Assembly: GCA_910587005.1 (NCBI GenBank)
Contig: CAJULB010000001.1
Coordinates: 248,001 to 312,000, forward strand
DNA length: 64,000 nt
DNA from: an uncultured Christensenellaceae bacterium
Lineage (GTDB): Bacteria > Bacillota > Clostridia > Christensenellales > Borkfalkiaceae
Direction of reading: 5' to 3'
Shown here one piece after another: positions 16,623 to 24,198 of the stretch. A program made the position numbers and the translations under genes. The notes under the pieces were generated by a model. It had not been told where the DNA came from and did no database searches. It saw only the letters and a list, made by a program, of their open reading frames with translations. The stretch's first letter is position 1. Every line of letters begins with the position of its first letter.

Positions 16623-17695
16623 ACCTTAGGGATTTGTTGGGTTAAGCAATGCACGTTACCCCCGCCCTTGATAATTTCACACGCGTCAAAGGGGAAAATT
16701 TCTCTGTCGGGGAAGCACTTTGCTAAAATTTCAACGGCGGTTTTGTCGTTTTTGTCGTTGAACTGCGGTACCAGCACCGCAGAATTGCAAATATAAAAAT
16801 TTACGTACGAGGCGGCAAGATTATCGTTTAAAGTACGTTCAATCTCGCCTTGTTCGTAGGTAAATCCGTCCAAATCGTATTGCGTAAACTTTACGGGATT
16901 TTGCGGGAAAGGCAGTTTCACCACCTTAAAACCAGCGTTTTCAAGTATCTTTAAATCGGCTTCGCAACGTTTTTTCTGCTCGCCCGCCTCGTCCGTCCAG
17001 CCTAAAATAACCGTGTTTTTATCGGAAAACGCGCAAATATTGTCAACGTGTCCGTTTGTTTCGTCGCCGACAACTCCGTAAGGAAGCCACACAACGCGCT
17101 CGGCGCCGAGATAATTTTTTAAATTTTCTTCAATTTCCGCTTTGCTTAAATTATTATTGCGCCCCGCGCTTAAAAGACATTCTTCGGTTGTTATAACCGT
17201 GCCCGCGCCGTTGGAGTGAATCGAACCGCCCTCCAAAACGAACGGACGCGCGGAAATGCATTCAACGTTAAGCAATTTGCAAGCTTCCGCGGCAAACTTA
17301 TCGTCCTTGTCCCATTCGGGATAGAGTCCGTCAACCTCTCCGCCCCACGCGTTAAAACGCCAGTCTATACCGCAGATTTTTTTACCGTTTGTAATAAAGG
17401 TCGGCGCTATATCGCGCGCCCAGCAATCGTTTGTTTCAACTTCCCAAAGCTCGACCGAGCCGTTTTTTATCTGCCCGGACAGCATTTCCTCAGCGCTTTG
17501 TTTTCCGCTTTCGGAAACGGCGACAAATACCTTTTCGCCTTTGGCTATCGCTTTAATGATTTGCGCAAATACAGGTCGGGCGTTCTTTGCGCCGTAAGTC
17601 CAGCTGCCGTCGCGCTCGCACCAAATCATTATCGTTGCGCTGTGCAAAGCGAACTCGGCAGGCATATAAAATCCGTTTTGTTTGGAGTTAAGCAT
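16619..17695 (-). CDS. aguA: Agmatine deiminase
   Basis: Converts agmatine to N-carbamoylputrescine and ammonia. The 358-residue pentein-fold protein shows MPAEFALHSATIMIWCERDGSW near the start, an ARDIAPTF motif near residue 94, EGGSIHSNGAGT near 154, NGHVDNI near 214, and the catalytic Cys350 in GGGNVHCLTQQ at the C-terminus. Its ATG is separated from the nspC stop by a single base, so translation is coupled. It is the fifth gene of the polyamine operon. Confidence 0.96.
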   Translation of the reverse strand: MLNSKQNGFYMPAEFALHSATIMIWCERDGSWTYGAKNARPVFAQIIKAIAKGEKVFVAVSESGKQSAEEMLSGQIKNGSVELWEVETNDCWARDIAPTFITNGKKICGIDWRFNAWGGEVDGLYPEWDKDDKFAAEACKLLNVECISARPFVLEGGSIHSNGAGTVITTEECLLSAGRNNNLSKAEIEENLKNYLGAERVVWLPYGVVGDETNGHVDNICAFSDKNTVILGWTDEAGEQKKRCEADLKILENAGFKVVKLPFPQNPVKFTQYDLDGFTYEQGEIERTLNDNLAASYVNFYICNSAVLVPQFNDKNDKTAVEILAKCFPDREIFPFDACEIIKGGGNVHCLTQQIPKV

Positions 17696-17696
17696 T

Positions 17697-18809
17697 TTAA
17701 AGCCTGCCTTTGAAGTCGGCGTAGCCGAACGTTTTTATAATTTCGTAATTATCGCCGCGCTTTTTAGCGATTGCGGGCAGAGGCATACCGTTAAACGTGT
17801 TGTTTTTAACCATTGAATATATAGCCATATCTTCAAACGTTAAAATGTCGCCCTCTTTTAAAGGTTTATCAAAAGAATAGTCGCCGATTATATCACCCGC
17901 AAGGCAAGTCCGCGAGGAAAGCCGGTAAGTATAAGGCTTTTCGTTGGGGTTTCCGCCGTTTGTAAGAGGCGGGCGGTACGGCATTTCCAAAACGTCGGGC
18001 ATATGGCACTCTGCCGAAGTGTCTAAAATTGCAATATCAATGCCGTTGCGGACAACTTCCAGAACCTTTGCGTGAAGATAGCCCGCGTTAAGGGCAACCG
18101 CTTCGCCCGGTTCAAGATAAATCTGTACGCCGTATTTGTCGGCAAGCCGTTTAACCGTATCTTCCAAAAGCGTGATATTGTAGCCGTTTTTTGTAATATG
18201 ATGACCGCCGCCGAGGTTAAGCCACTTTAAATTTTTGAAATATTGACCGTAGTTTTTTTCGAAAGCTTCCACGGTTTTTGCCAAATCTTCCGCGCCTTGC
18301 TCGCAAAGCGTGTGCATATGAAAGCCTTCCACTCCGTCAAGACGGGTTTCGTCGAAATTTGCTTTTGTTACGCCCAAACGCGAAAACGGCGCGCACGGGT
18401 CGTAAATTCCTCCGCCCTGCGTGGAAAATTCGGGGTTTATGCGCAAGCCTATGCTTGATTTTTTTGCCGAACGCGCAAATTTTTGCTTTTGTGCAAGCGA
18501 ATTAAAAATTATATGGTCGCAGATTTGGGAAATTTCCTCAAACTCGCTTTCAAGGTAAGCGGGGCAGAAAACGTGGTTTTCCCTGCGCATTTCCTCGTGC
18601 GCGAGCCTTGCCTCGTACAGACCGCTTGCCGTGGCTCCGCTTAAATACTTTGCAATAAGCGGATAAAACGCATAGCAGGAAAAAGCTTTTTGCGCAAGCA
18701 GAATTTTACAGCCGGTATTACTTTCTACGCCGTGCAGAATTTCAAGATTATTTATTAATTTTTCTTCGTCCACGACGTAAACGGGCGTAGGCAGTTGGGA
18801 AAATTTCAT
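17697..18809 (-). CDS. nspC: Carboxynorspermidine/carboxyspermidine decarboxylase
   Basis: PLP enzyme of the alanine-racemase fold that decarboxylates carboxyspermidine to spermidine (or carboxynorspermidine to norspermidine). The 370-residue protein has the PLP lysine at residue 41 (ILLAQKAFSCYAF), GFHMHTLCEQ near 170, LNLGGGHH near 200, a YLEPGEA motif near 235 and a C-terminal EDMAIYSM. I placed the start at 18809 (MKFSQLPTPVYVVDEE). The longer open frame upstream is the translation of a REP-like repeat, not protein. No Shine-Dalgarno site is visible; the hexamer AATACT lies exactly 6 nt before ATG. Confidence 0.93.
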   Translation of the reverse strand: MKFSQLPTPVYVVDEEKLINNLEILHGVESNTGCKILLAQKAFSCYAFYPLIAKYLSGATASGLYEARLAHEEMRRENHVFCPAYLESEFEEISQICDHIIFNSLAQKQKFARSAKKSSIGLRINPEFSTQGGGIYDPCAPFSRLGVTKANFDETRLDGVEGFHMHTLCEQGAEDLAKTVEAFEKNYGQYFKNLKWLNLGGGHHITKNGYNITLLEDTVKRLADKYGVQIYLEPGEAVALNAGYLHAKVLEVVRNGIDIAILDTSAECHMPDVLEMPYRPPLTNGGNPNEKPYTYRLSSRTCLAGDIIGDYSFDKPLKEGDILTFEDMAIYSMVKNNTFNGMPLPAIAKKRGDNYEIIKTFGYADFKGRL

Positions 18810-18834
18810 AATTTGAGTATTGCTGTTTAATGTG

Positions 18835-18918
18835 CGTTGTAAGCCACAATCAGATGCTTCCGCAAGCGTCAGCATGACATATTCGGACAATTAGCTACTT
18901 CCGCAAGCGTCGGAATGA
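18835..18918. repeat. REP-like repeat between the dehydrogenase gene and nspC
   Basis: Contains GCGTTGTAAGCCACAATCAG followed by ATGCTTCCGCAAGCGTCAGC, then a second shorter unit CTTCCGCAAGCGTCGGAATG. The same composite occurs near 14920 and 21270, and reversed near 40840. Confidence 0.8.
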
Positions 18919-18940
18919 AATGTTTCGATTTATTATTTTG

Positions 18941-20197
18941 TCAATCAACCAAAACGGGATTTTCTTCAACAACCCAAGGCAAACCGTACTTGTTCAACGC
19001 TTCCATATAGGGGTCGGGGTCGAATTCTTCACAGTTATAAACACCCGCTTTGTTCCAGATACCCTTGCAGACAAGCATTGCGCCTATCATTGCGGGAACA
19101 CCGGTCGTGTACGAAATCGCCTGCGAGCCGACTTCCTTATAACACTGCTGGTGGTCGCAGATATTGTAGATGTAAAGAGTTTTCTTTTTTCCGTCCTTTA
19201 TTCCCGTAAAAATACAGCCGATATTTGTTTTGCCTTTCGTGCGCGCGCCGAGCGTTGCGGGGTCGGGCAAAAGCGCCTTTAAAAACTGAATAGGGACAAT
19301 TTCTTTCCCCTCGAAATTTACGGGAGTTGTTGAGAGCATACCCACGTTTTGCAGACAGTTCATATGCTGAATATAGCTTTGACCGAACGTCATAAAAAAG
19401 CGTATGCGCTTTACGCCCTTGATATTTTTTGCAAGGCTTTCGATTTCCTCATGGTGCAAAAGATACATATCCTTATCGCCCACTCCGTCGAAGTTATAAA
19501 CGCGCTTGATTTCAAGCGGTTCGGTTTCTATCCATTTACCGTTTTCCCAGTAACTGCCGTTAGCGGAAACTTCGCGCAGGTTGATTTCGGGGTTGAAGTT
19601 GGTGGCAAAAGCGTAGCCGTGGTCGCCGCCGTTGCAGTCGAGAATGTCGATAGTTTCGATTGTATCGAAATAGTGTTTTTGCGCGTACGCACAGAAAACC
19701 TGCGTAACTCCGGGGTCAAAGCCCGTGCCGAGAAGGGCGCACAAGCCCGCTTTTTTGAATTTTTCGTTATAAGCCCACTGCCACGAATAATCGAAATATG
19801 CGGTGAAGCCCTTTTCCTTTACGCGATTTTCGTAAACGGCGCGCCAGTCGGGGTCGTCGGTGTTCTCGCACTCGTAATTTGCGGTATCGATATAGTGAAC
19901 CTTGCACTTCAAGCAAGCTTCCATTATGGTCAAATCCTGATAGGGCAAAGCCACGTTTAAAACCGCGACGGGCTTGAACGAATTTATAAGCGCGCAAAGC
20001 TCGTCTATGTTTTCCGCGTCTACCTTTGCGGTTGAAAGCTTGCACTTTGTAGTATTTTTGATTTTTTCCGCAAGCGCGATGCATTTGCTTTCGGTACGGC
20101 TTGCAATCATAATTTCGGTAAAAATATCGTCGGCTTTGGCGCACTTCTGGATTGCAACCTGCGCCACGCCGCCGCAGCCTATTATTAAAAGTTTCAT
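18941..20197 (-). CDS. Carboxy(nor)spermidine dehydrogenase, saccharopine-dehydrogenase family
   Basis: Condenses putrescine (or diaminopropane) with aspartate semialdehyde and reduces the Schiff base with NAD(P)H, giving carboxyspermidine (or carboxynorspermidine). The 418-residue protein starts with a Rossmann motif LLIIGCGGVAQVAIQ, has the family segments VDAENIDEL near 60 and LCALLGTGFDPGVTQVFCAY near 155, and DCNGGDHGYAFATNFNPEI near 190. The N-terminal NAD motif and its position next to nspC separate it from true saccharopine dehydrogenase. Start follows AAGGAGAT. Substrate choice (putrescine) is inferred from the aguAB genes in the operon. Confidence 0.9.
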   Translation of the reverse strand: MKLLIIGCGGVAQVAIQKCAKADDIFTEIMIASRTESKCIALAEKIKNTTKCKLSTAKVDAENIDELCALINSFKPVAVLNVALPYQDLTIMEACLKCKVHYIDTANYECENTDDPDWRAVYENRVKEKGFTAYFDYSWQWAYNEKFKKAGLCALLGTGFDPGVTQVFCAYAQKHYFDTIETIDILDCNGGDHGYAFATNFNPEINLREVSANGSYWENGKWIETEPLEIKRVYNFDGVGDKDMYLLHHEEIESLAKNIKGVKRIRFFMTFGQSYIQHMNCLQNVGMLSTTPVNFEGKEIVPIQFLKALLPDPATLGARTKGKTNIGCIFTGIKDGKKKTLYIYNICDHQQCYKEVGSQAISYTTGVPAMIGAMLVCKGIWNKAGVYNCEEFDPDPYMEALNKYGLPWVVEENPVLVD

Positions 20198-20221
20198 AAA
20201 TATCTCCTTAACGTATTTTTA

Positions 20222-20355
20222 AACTGTTAAAATCTTAGAGAAACAAGCAAGACAAGGAAAGTGCGGCTTTTTGAAGCGAAGTGTACAATGACGTACACGA
20301 GCAAGAAAAACGCAAGCTTGACACAGTATTGCGACGTTTATATAAGATTTTAAAT
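20222..20355 (-). repeat. Stop-codon-anchored intergenic repeat, copy 2
   Basis: Begins behind the speE stop codon; on the minus strand AAAATCTTATATAAAC then GTCGCAATACTG. Its ends AAATCTTAG and ATAAGATTT are complementary, and an inner hairpin GTGTAC-AATGAC-GTACAC is present. Compared with copy 1, both helices change bases on both sides in a compensating way. Confidence 0.65.
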
Positions 20356-21215
20356 TATTTTTCTTCTTCGGCTTCCTTCAATATATCCACCACATACCTC
20401 GGCAACATAAACGAACCGAGATGCAGATTTGTGGTATAGTACCAGGTTTTTATTCCGCGCTCGTTCCAGCGCTTTGCGTTGAAATCGTTCACGGGGTGAT
20501 ATTTTTTGCTGGCAAAGCCGAAAAGCCAGTATCCCGAAGAACAGGTCGGTATATGCGCCTGATACACGCGGGATACGGGGAAGCAGCGGAAAACCTTCTG
20601 GTGCATTTTTCTGCACTCTGCTTCGTCCTCGTCGTAAAAAGGACTGCCGTGCTGATAGACCATTATGCCCGTATCGTTCAGCGCTTTATAACAGCTTCCG
20701 TAAAATTCTTTTGTGAAAAGCCCCTCCGTCGGTCCGAACGGGTCGGTGGAATCGTTGATAATCAAATCGTACTCGCCCACCTTACCGCGGATAAACTTCA
20801 ATCCGTCCTGAATGTATAAGTTGACGCGCGGGTCGGCAAGCCCTTCCGCCGTTTCGGGGAAAAACTTTTTGGAAACGTAGACGAACATCTCGTCCTCCTC
20901 AACAACGTCTATGCGCTCGATTTCGGGGTAACGGCACAGCTCCTTTGCAACGCCGCCGTCGCCGCCGCCGATAACAAGCACCTTTTTTACGTTAGGGTGA
21001 ACCGCCATAGGCACGTGCGCAACCATTTCGTCGTAAATAAATTCGTCCTTTTCCGAAAAAACTATTTCTCCGTCAAGCGTGATAAATCTGCCCAAATCCT
21101 CGCTGTCGAAAACGTCAACCTGCTGAATGTCGCTGCGCTCGGAAAAAAGCTGTTTTTTTACTCTTATATTCAATTTAATGTTCGGAGTGCTTATGTCCGA
21201 AAACCACATTTCCAT
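20355..21215 (-). CDS. speE: Spermidine synthase-family aminopropyltransferase
   Basis: Family enzymes transfer the aminopropyl group of decarboxylated S-adenosylmethionine to putrescine or another amine. The 286-residue protein has MEMWFSDISTPNIKLN at the start, the YDEMVAHVP motif near residue 62, the nucleotide-binding VIGGGDGG near 85, the acidic end of the next strand DVVEEDE near 103, and NDSTDPFGP near 155 with the catalytic Asp. Good ribosome site (AGAGGTGAT). No speD is seen in the window, although this enzyme normally needs decarboxylated SAM, and the operon already encodes a SAM-independent spermidine route; see findings. Confidence 0.92.
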   Translation of the reverse strand: MEMWFSDISTPNIKLNIRVKKQLFSERSDIQQVDVFDSEDLGRFITLDGEIVFSEKDEFIYDEMVAHVPMAVHPNVKKVLVIGGGDGGVAKELCRYPEIERIDVVEEDEMFVYVSKKFFPETAEGLADPRVNLYIQDGLKFIRGKVGEYDLIINDSTDPFGPTEGLFTKEFYGSCYKALNDTGIMVYQHGSPFYDEDEAECRKMHQKVFRCFPVSRVYQAHIPTCSSGYWLFGFASKKYHPVNDFNAKRWNERGIKTWYYTTNLHLGSFMLPRYVVDILKEAEEEK

Positions 21216-21257
21216 ATTATCACCTCTTTTATCGGTTGCTTGCTCTGATTAATTATC

Positions 21258-21322
21258 ACCTTAATGCGCGTTGTAAACCACAGTCAGATGCTTCCGCAAG
21301 CGTCAGCATGACAAGTTTCAAC
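21258..21322. repeat. REP-like repeat between speA and speE
   Basis: GCGCGTTGTAAACCACAGTC followed by AGATGCTTCCGCAAGCGTC and AGCATGACAAG. It is the same composite as at 14920 and 18835 with few differences. Confidence 0.8.
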
Positions 21323-21366
21323 TTACAAGATAGTCTAAAACGCCGTTATGCGATATATATGCGTTT

Positions 21367-22815
21367 TCATTTAAGAACATTTAAACGCTCTACCGCAAAG
21401 TCTTCCGTACCCTGCATAGAGCACCCCTTTGCCTTTGCATAGAGGATATATTCGATTACCTCTGCGGTAATCAGCTCGCCGGGGGCCAAAATGGGAATTC
21501 CCGGGGGATAGCACATTACGAACTCGGTGCAGATTTTGCCCTCCGCTTCGCGTATCGGCAGTGAAACCTTTTCCGAATAAAACGCTTTGCGCGGGGGTAC
21601 GGCAACCTTGGGAGAAACGTACTCCGCCGAAAGCATACCCGCTTTGTCGCGTTTGAAAAGCCTTCTTAAATCGTCAAGCGCGCCCACTAAACGCTCTATA
21701 TCCTGCAATCTGTCGCCTATCGATACGTAAGCTAATATGTTGGAAATATCGCCGAATTCTATCTGAATATCGTACTCGTCGCGCAGAATATCGTAAACCT
21801 CGATTCCGGCAAGTCCCAAATCTCGGGTGTAAACGGCAAGCTTAGTCACGTCGAAATCGTACACCGAAGTGCCGTTTATCATCTCTCTGCCGAACGCATA
21901 ATAATCGCCGAGCGCGTTTATTTCTTCACGCGCGTACTGCGCCATATTCATAACCTTTTTAAAGGATTCTCTGCCGTGCAAAGCAAGGTTTCTGCGGGAT
22001 ATATCAAGGCTTGCCATTAAAAGATAGCTTGCGCTTGTGGTTTGGCTTAAATTTATAATCTGACGGACGTAATCGGCGTTCATGCTCTTGTTCAAAAGCA
22101 ACAGCGAACTCTGCGTTAAGCTTCCGCCAGACTTGTGCATGGATACCGCCGACATATCCGCGCCCGCCGCCATTGCCGAAACGGGCAAATCATCGTTAAA
22201 CGAAAAATGCGTGCCGTGCGCTTCGTCCGCAAGCACCTTCATATTGTGCCCGTGCGCGATTTTTACAATGGTTTTAATATCCGAACAAATGCCGTAATAT
22301 GTGGGGTTGTTTACAAGTATTGCCACCGCGTCGGGGTTGTCCTCAACCGCCTGCAAAACCTTTTTCGGCTCCATACCCAAGGATATGCCGAGCTTTGCGT
22401 CAACTTCGGGATTGACGTAAACGGGTATCGCTCCGCACAGTATAAGCGCGTTTATGACGGACTTATGCACGTTGCGGGGCATAATAATTTTACTGCCCTC
22501 TTTGCAGACGGATAAAATCATACTTTGCACTGCGGAAGTGGTTCCGCCGACCATAAAGAAAGCGTTTGCCGCGCCGAAAGCTTCCGCCGCAAGCGTTTCG
22601 GCTTCGCGGATAACCGATTTCGGGTGGCACAAGTCGTCAAGCGGCTTCATAGAATTGACGTCCAAAGTGACGCACTTTTCCCCAAGCAGTTCAACAAGCT
22701 CGGGATTGCCGCGACCGCGTTTATGACCGGGCACGTCGAACGGAACTATACGCTTTTTTCTGAAATTTTCCAAAGCCTCGTAAAGCGGGGCTTTTTTCTG
22801 CTTTTGCTCGGACAT
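21367..22815 (-). CDS. speA: Arginine (Orn/Lys/Arg-type) decarboxylase
   Basis: PLP-dependent fold-I decarboxylase of the short Bacillus SpeA/YaaO type. The 482-residue protein has VPGHKRGRGNPEL near 25, the cofactor motif VGGTTSAVQSMI near 98, DEAHGTHF near 200 and the PLP lysine near residue 228 in SMHKSGGSLTQSS; YPPGIPILAPGE lies near the C-terminus. Because aguA and aguB are in the same operon the product is most likely agmatine, so arginine is the likely substrate rather than lysine or ornithine. First gene of the operon, start after AGGTGAATT, directly downstream of the structured leader and its terminator. Confidence 0.93.
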   Translation of the reverse strand: MSEQKQKKAPLYEALENFRKKRIVPFDVPGHKRGRGNPELVELLGEKCVTLDVNSMKPLDDLCHPKSVIREAETLAAEAFGAANAFFMVGGTTSAVQSMILSVCKEGSKIIMPRNVHKSVINALILCGAIPVYVNPEVDAKLGISLGMEPKKVLQAVEDNPDAVAILVNNPTYYGICSDIKTIVKIAHGHNMKVLADEAHGTHFSFNDDLPVSAMAAGADMSAVSMHKSGGSLTQSSLLLLNKSMNADYVRQIINLSQTTSASYLLMASLDISRRNLALHGRESFKKVMNMAQYAREEINALGDYYAFGREMINGTSVYDFDVTKLAVYTRDLGLAGIEVYDILRDEYDIQIEFGDISNILAYVSIGDRLQDIERLVGALDDLRRLFKRDKAGMLSAEYVSPKVAVPPRKAFYSEKVSLPIREAEGKICTEFVMCYPPGIPILAPGELITAEVIEYILYAKAKGCSMQGTEDFAVERLNVLK

Positions 22816-22832
22816 AATTCACCTGAAAATAA

Positions 22833-22866
22833 AAAAATAAAGGCGGCTGCTTTAAGCCGTCCTTAA
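22833..22866 (-). terminator. Terminator inside the speA leader
   Basis: On the minus strand AAGG-A-CGGCT, loop TAAAGC, AGCCG-CCTT, then TATTTTTTT: a 9-bp GC-rich stem with one bulged A and a T run. Its position just ahead of the speA ribosome site makes it an attenuator rather than an end-of-operon signal. Confidence 0.8.
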
Positions 22867-23086
22867 CGTGAAAAATATGCGAAACCCAAGCATATACGGG
22901 GGTTAATCTTACAAACTTTTCTTCAGAGTCTATATAGCAAATACTTTTACTACTCTTATTGACCGTTTCACAAGCGACGCCTTAAAGGCTTTGATTAACT
23001 TATAAAATTTGAGCTTTTAACTCAATCAATAATGCGGCCTATACCGCGCGGGTATTTGCGTGAACTCCGAAAGTTCTATACCATTG
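22833..23086 (-). promoter_or_regulatory. Structured 5' leader with attenuator upstream of the polyamine operon (riboswitch candidate)
   Basis: A 250-nt RNA transcribed from the promoter at 23092-23119 and ending in a terminator about 20 nt before speA. Predicted hairpins from 5' to 3': GAACT/AGTTC (23062-23076), ATACC/GGTAT (23041-23055), a two-part stem TTGATT plus GAG (22991-23029), AGAGT/ACTCT (22925-22956), ATATGC/GCATAT (22875-22895), terminator (22841-22866). The segment at 22972-22987 can pair with the terminator's 5' arm (22850-22864) through 14 base pairs with one mismatch and one bulge, a classical antiterminator layout. It matches no riboswitch or T-box consensus I know. A 13-codon ORF (22852-22893) with two Arg codons is an alternative sensor. 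Confidence 0.6.
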
Positions 23087-23091
23087 ATGCA

Positions 23092-23119
23092 AGTATACAA
23101 AAAACCGCAAAATTTGTCA
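23092..23119 (-). promoter_or_regulatory. Strong promoter of the speA leader
   Basis: On the minus strand TTGACA (23114-23119) and TATACT (23092-23097) with a 16-nt spacer. The -35 box lies in the loop of the hairpin that ends the upstream hydrolase transcript. Confidence 0.85.
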
Positions 23120-23136
23120 ATAAAATTATTGCGGTT
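23101..23136 (-). terminator. Terminator of the hydrolase gene, overlapping the leader promoter
   Basis: Stem AAACCGCAA / TTGCGGTTT (23128-23136 with 23101-23109), followed on the minus strand by more T residues. The loop holds the TTGACA of the next promoter. Confidence 0.65.
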
Positions 23137-23157
23137 TAGTAAATTAATTATTAGTTT

Positions 23158-24156
23158 TTAACAAAGAAAACTTACAATTTTGCGCATAACCTCCTCGTCC
23201 TCCTCCGTTGCCGCAGAAAAATCAAACGAAGAAAAATATTCGGCGCGTTCCCGTTCGGTCATATTTTTTGCGCGGGAAAGGTTTGTGGTAAGCCCAGCAA
23301 GCTTTTGTTCCGCTTCAACTGTATTATAAGGGTTGTGCGCCTTACCCTCGGCAAGATATTTTGTTATATTTTCGCCGTTGGCGCGGTAATATACCGCGGT
23401 TTTGCGTGAAACCACCTTATCGCAGTCACCGTGAATCAACAGCGTATCCGTGCCGTTTTCTTCCGCGCATTTTGCCGCATCAGAGTTGCCTTTTTTGCCG
23501 AATTTAAACAAATTAATCAGATACCAGAACGGTTGCAGAATAAACGCCAACGGTTTTGAAATTACTTTCGCGGCGCCATTGTAAATTGTTTTAACAGGCG
23601 TATCGGGCGCGGAAACGGCAACGACTTTTTCAACTTTTCTTTGTGCGGAAGCGCACAGAACGGAATACCCGCCCCAGCTGTGCCCGACAAGGCAGATTTT
23701 AAGGTCTTTAAGGCTATCGTCACCGTGCGCAAAGTCTATTGCGGCAACGGCCGTTTCAACACCGGCATACATTCCTTTAATGCAATTTCCGCCGGACAAA
23801 TTACAGCCTCTGCTGTCAAGAGCAAGCACGGTAAAACCGTTATTGCAGAAATACGCAATTTCGGTTGTATAGGCAAGATGCCCCGCCCCCATTCCGTGCA
23901 CGAAAATTATCAGTTTACCGTTTGCGGAAACGCGTTCGTTGCGGTATATATAGCCGTTTAAGCTGATTTTACCGCGTTTCACTTCAACGCTTTTTGCAGT
24001 AAGCGAAAAGTCCTGCGCGGTAAAATATTTTAAAAGCGGGTTTTTATCGTACCGTCTGCCGAAAGCAATGAAGTAAGCCCCTAAACTTGCGCCTAAAATT
24101 AACAAATACAATAATAAAATAATTGCGATAATTAATAAGATAATTGTTTCAGTCAT
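23158..24156 (-). CDS. Membrane-anchored alpha/beta hydrolase
   Basis: A 332-residue protein with one N-terminal transmembrane helix (residues 4-30) and an alpha/beta-hydrolase domain facing out or in. The oxyanion-side motif is IFVHGMGAGH near residue 85, the nucleophile Ser sits in VGHSWGGYS near 160, and a late DTLLIHGDCDKVV followed by AHNPYN supplies the probable Asp and His. Substrate unknown; similar proteins act as lipases or peptidase-like hydrolases. It follows pgi closely, but a terminator lies between, and its own 3' terminator overlaps the speA leader promoter. Confidence 0.8.
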   Translation of the reverse strand: MTETIILLIIAIILLLYLLILGASLGAYFIAFGRRYDKNPLLKYFTAQDFSLTAKSVEVKRGKISLNGYIYRNERVSANGKLIIFVHGMGAGHLAYTTEIAYFCNNGFTVLALDSRGCNLSGGNCIKGMYAGVETAVAAIDFAHGDDSLKDLKICLVGHSWGGYSVLCASAQRKVEKVVAVSAPDTPVKTIYNGAAKVISKPLAFILQPFWYLINLFKFGKKGNSDAAKCAEENGTDTLLIHGDCDKVVSRKTAVYYRANGENITKYLAEGKAHNPYNTVEAEQKLAGLTTNLSRAKNMTERERAEYFSSFDFSAATEEDEEVMRKIVSFLC

Positions 24157-24165
24157 AATAAGAAA

Positions 24166-24192
24166 AGGGGGCGTATTTTTCGTACGCCCCCC
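24166..24192 (-). terminator. Terminator of pgi
   Basis: Stem GGGGGCGTA / TACGCCCCC with a T-rich loop; on the minus strand followed by CTTTTCTT. It lies between the pgi stop and the hydrolase start. Confidence 0.75.
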
Positions 24193-24198
24193 AATTTT

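Noticed and set aside
18810..18890. N-terminal extension of nspC by 27 residues
   Set aside because: The extension is the translation of a REP-like repeat found elsewhere between genes; the family N-terminus starts at 18809.
22833..23086. Known riboswitch, T-box, SRP RNA or RNase P RNA at the speA leader
   Set aside because: I compared it by eye with the consensus cores I know and found no match; it is therefore reported as unassigned, with a covariance search needed.
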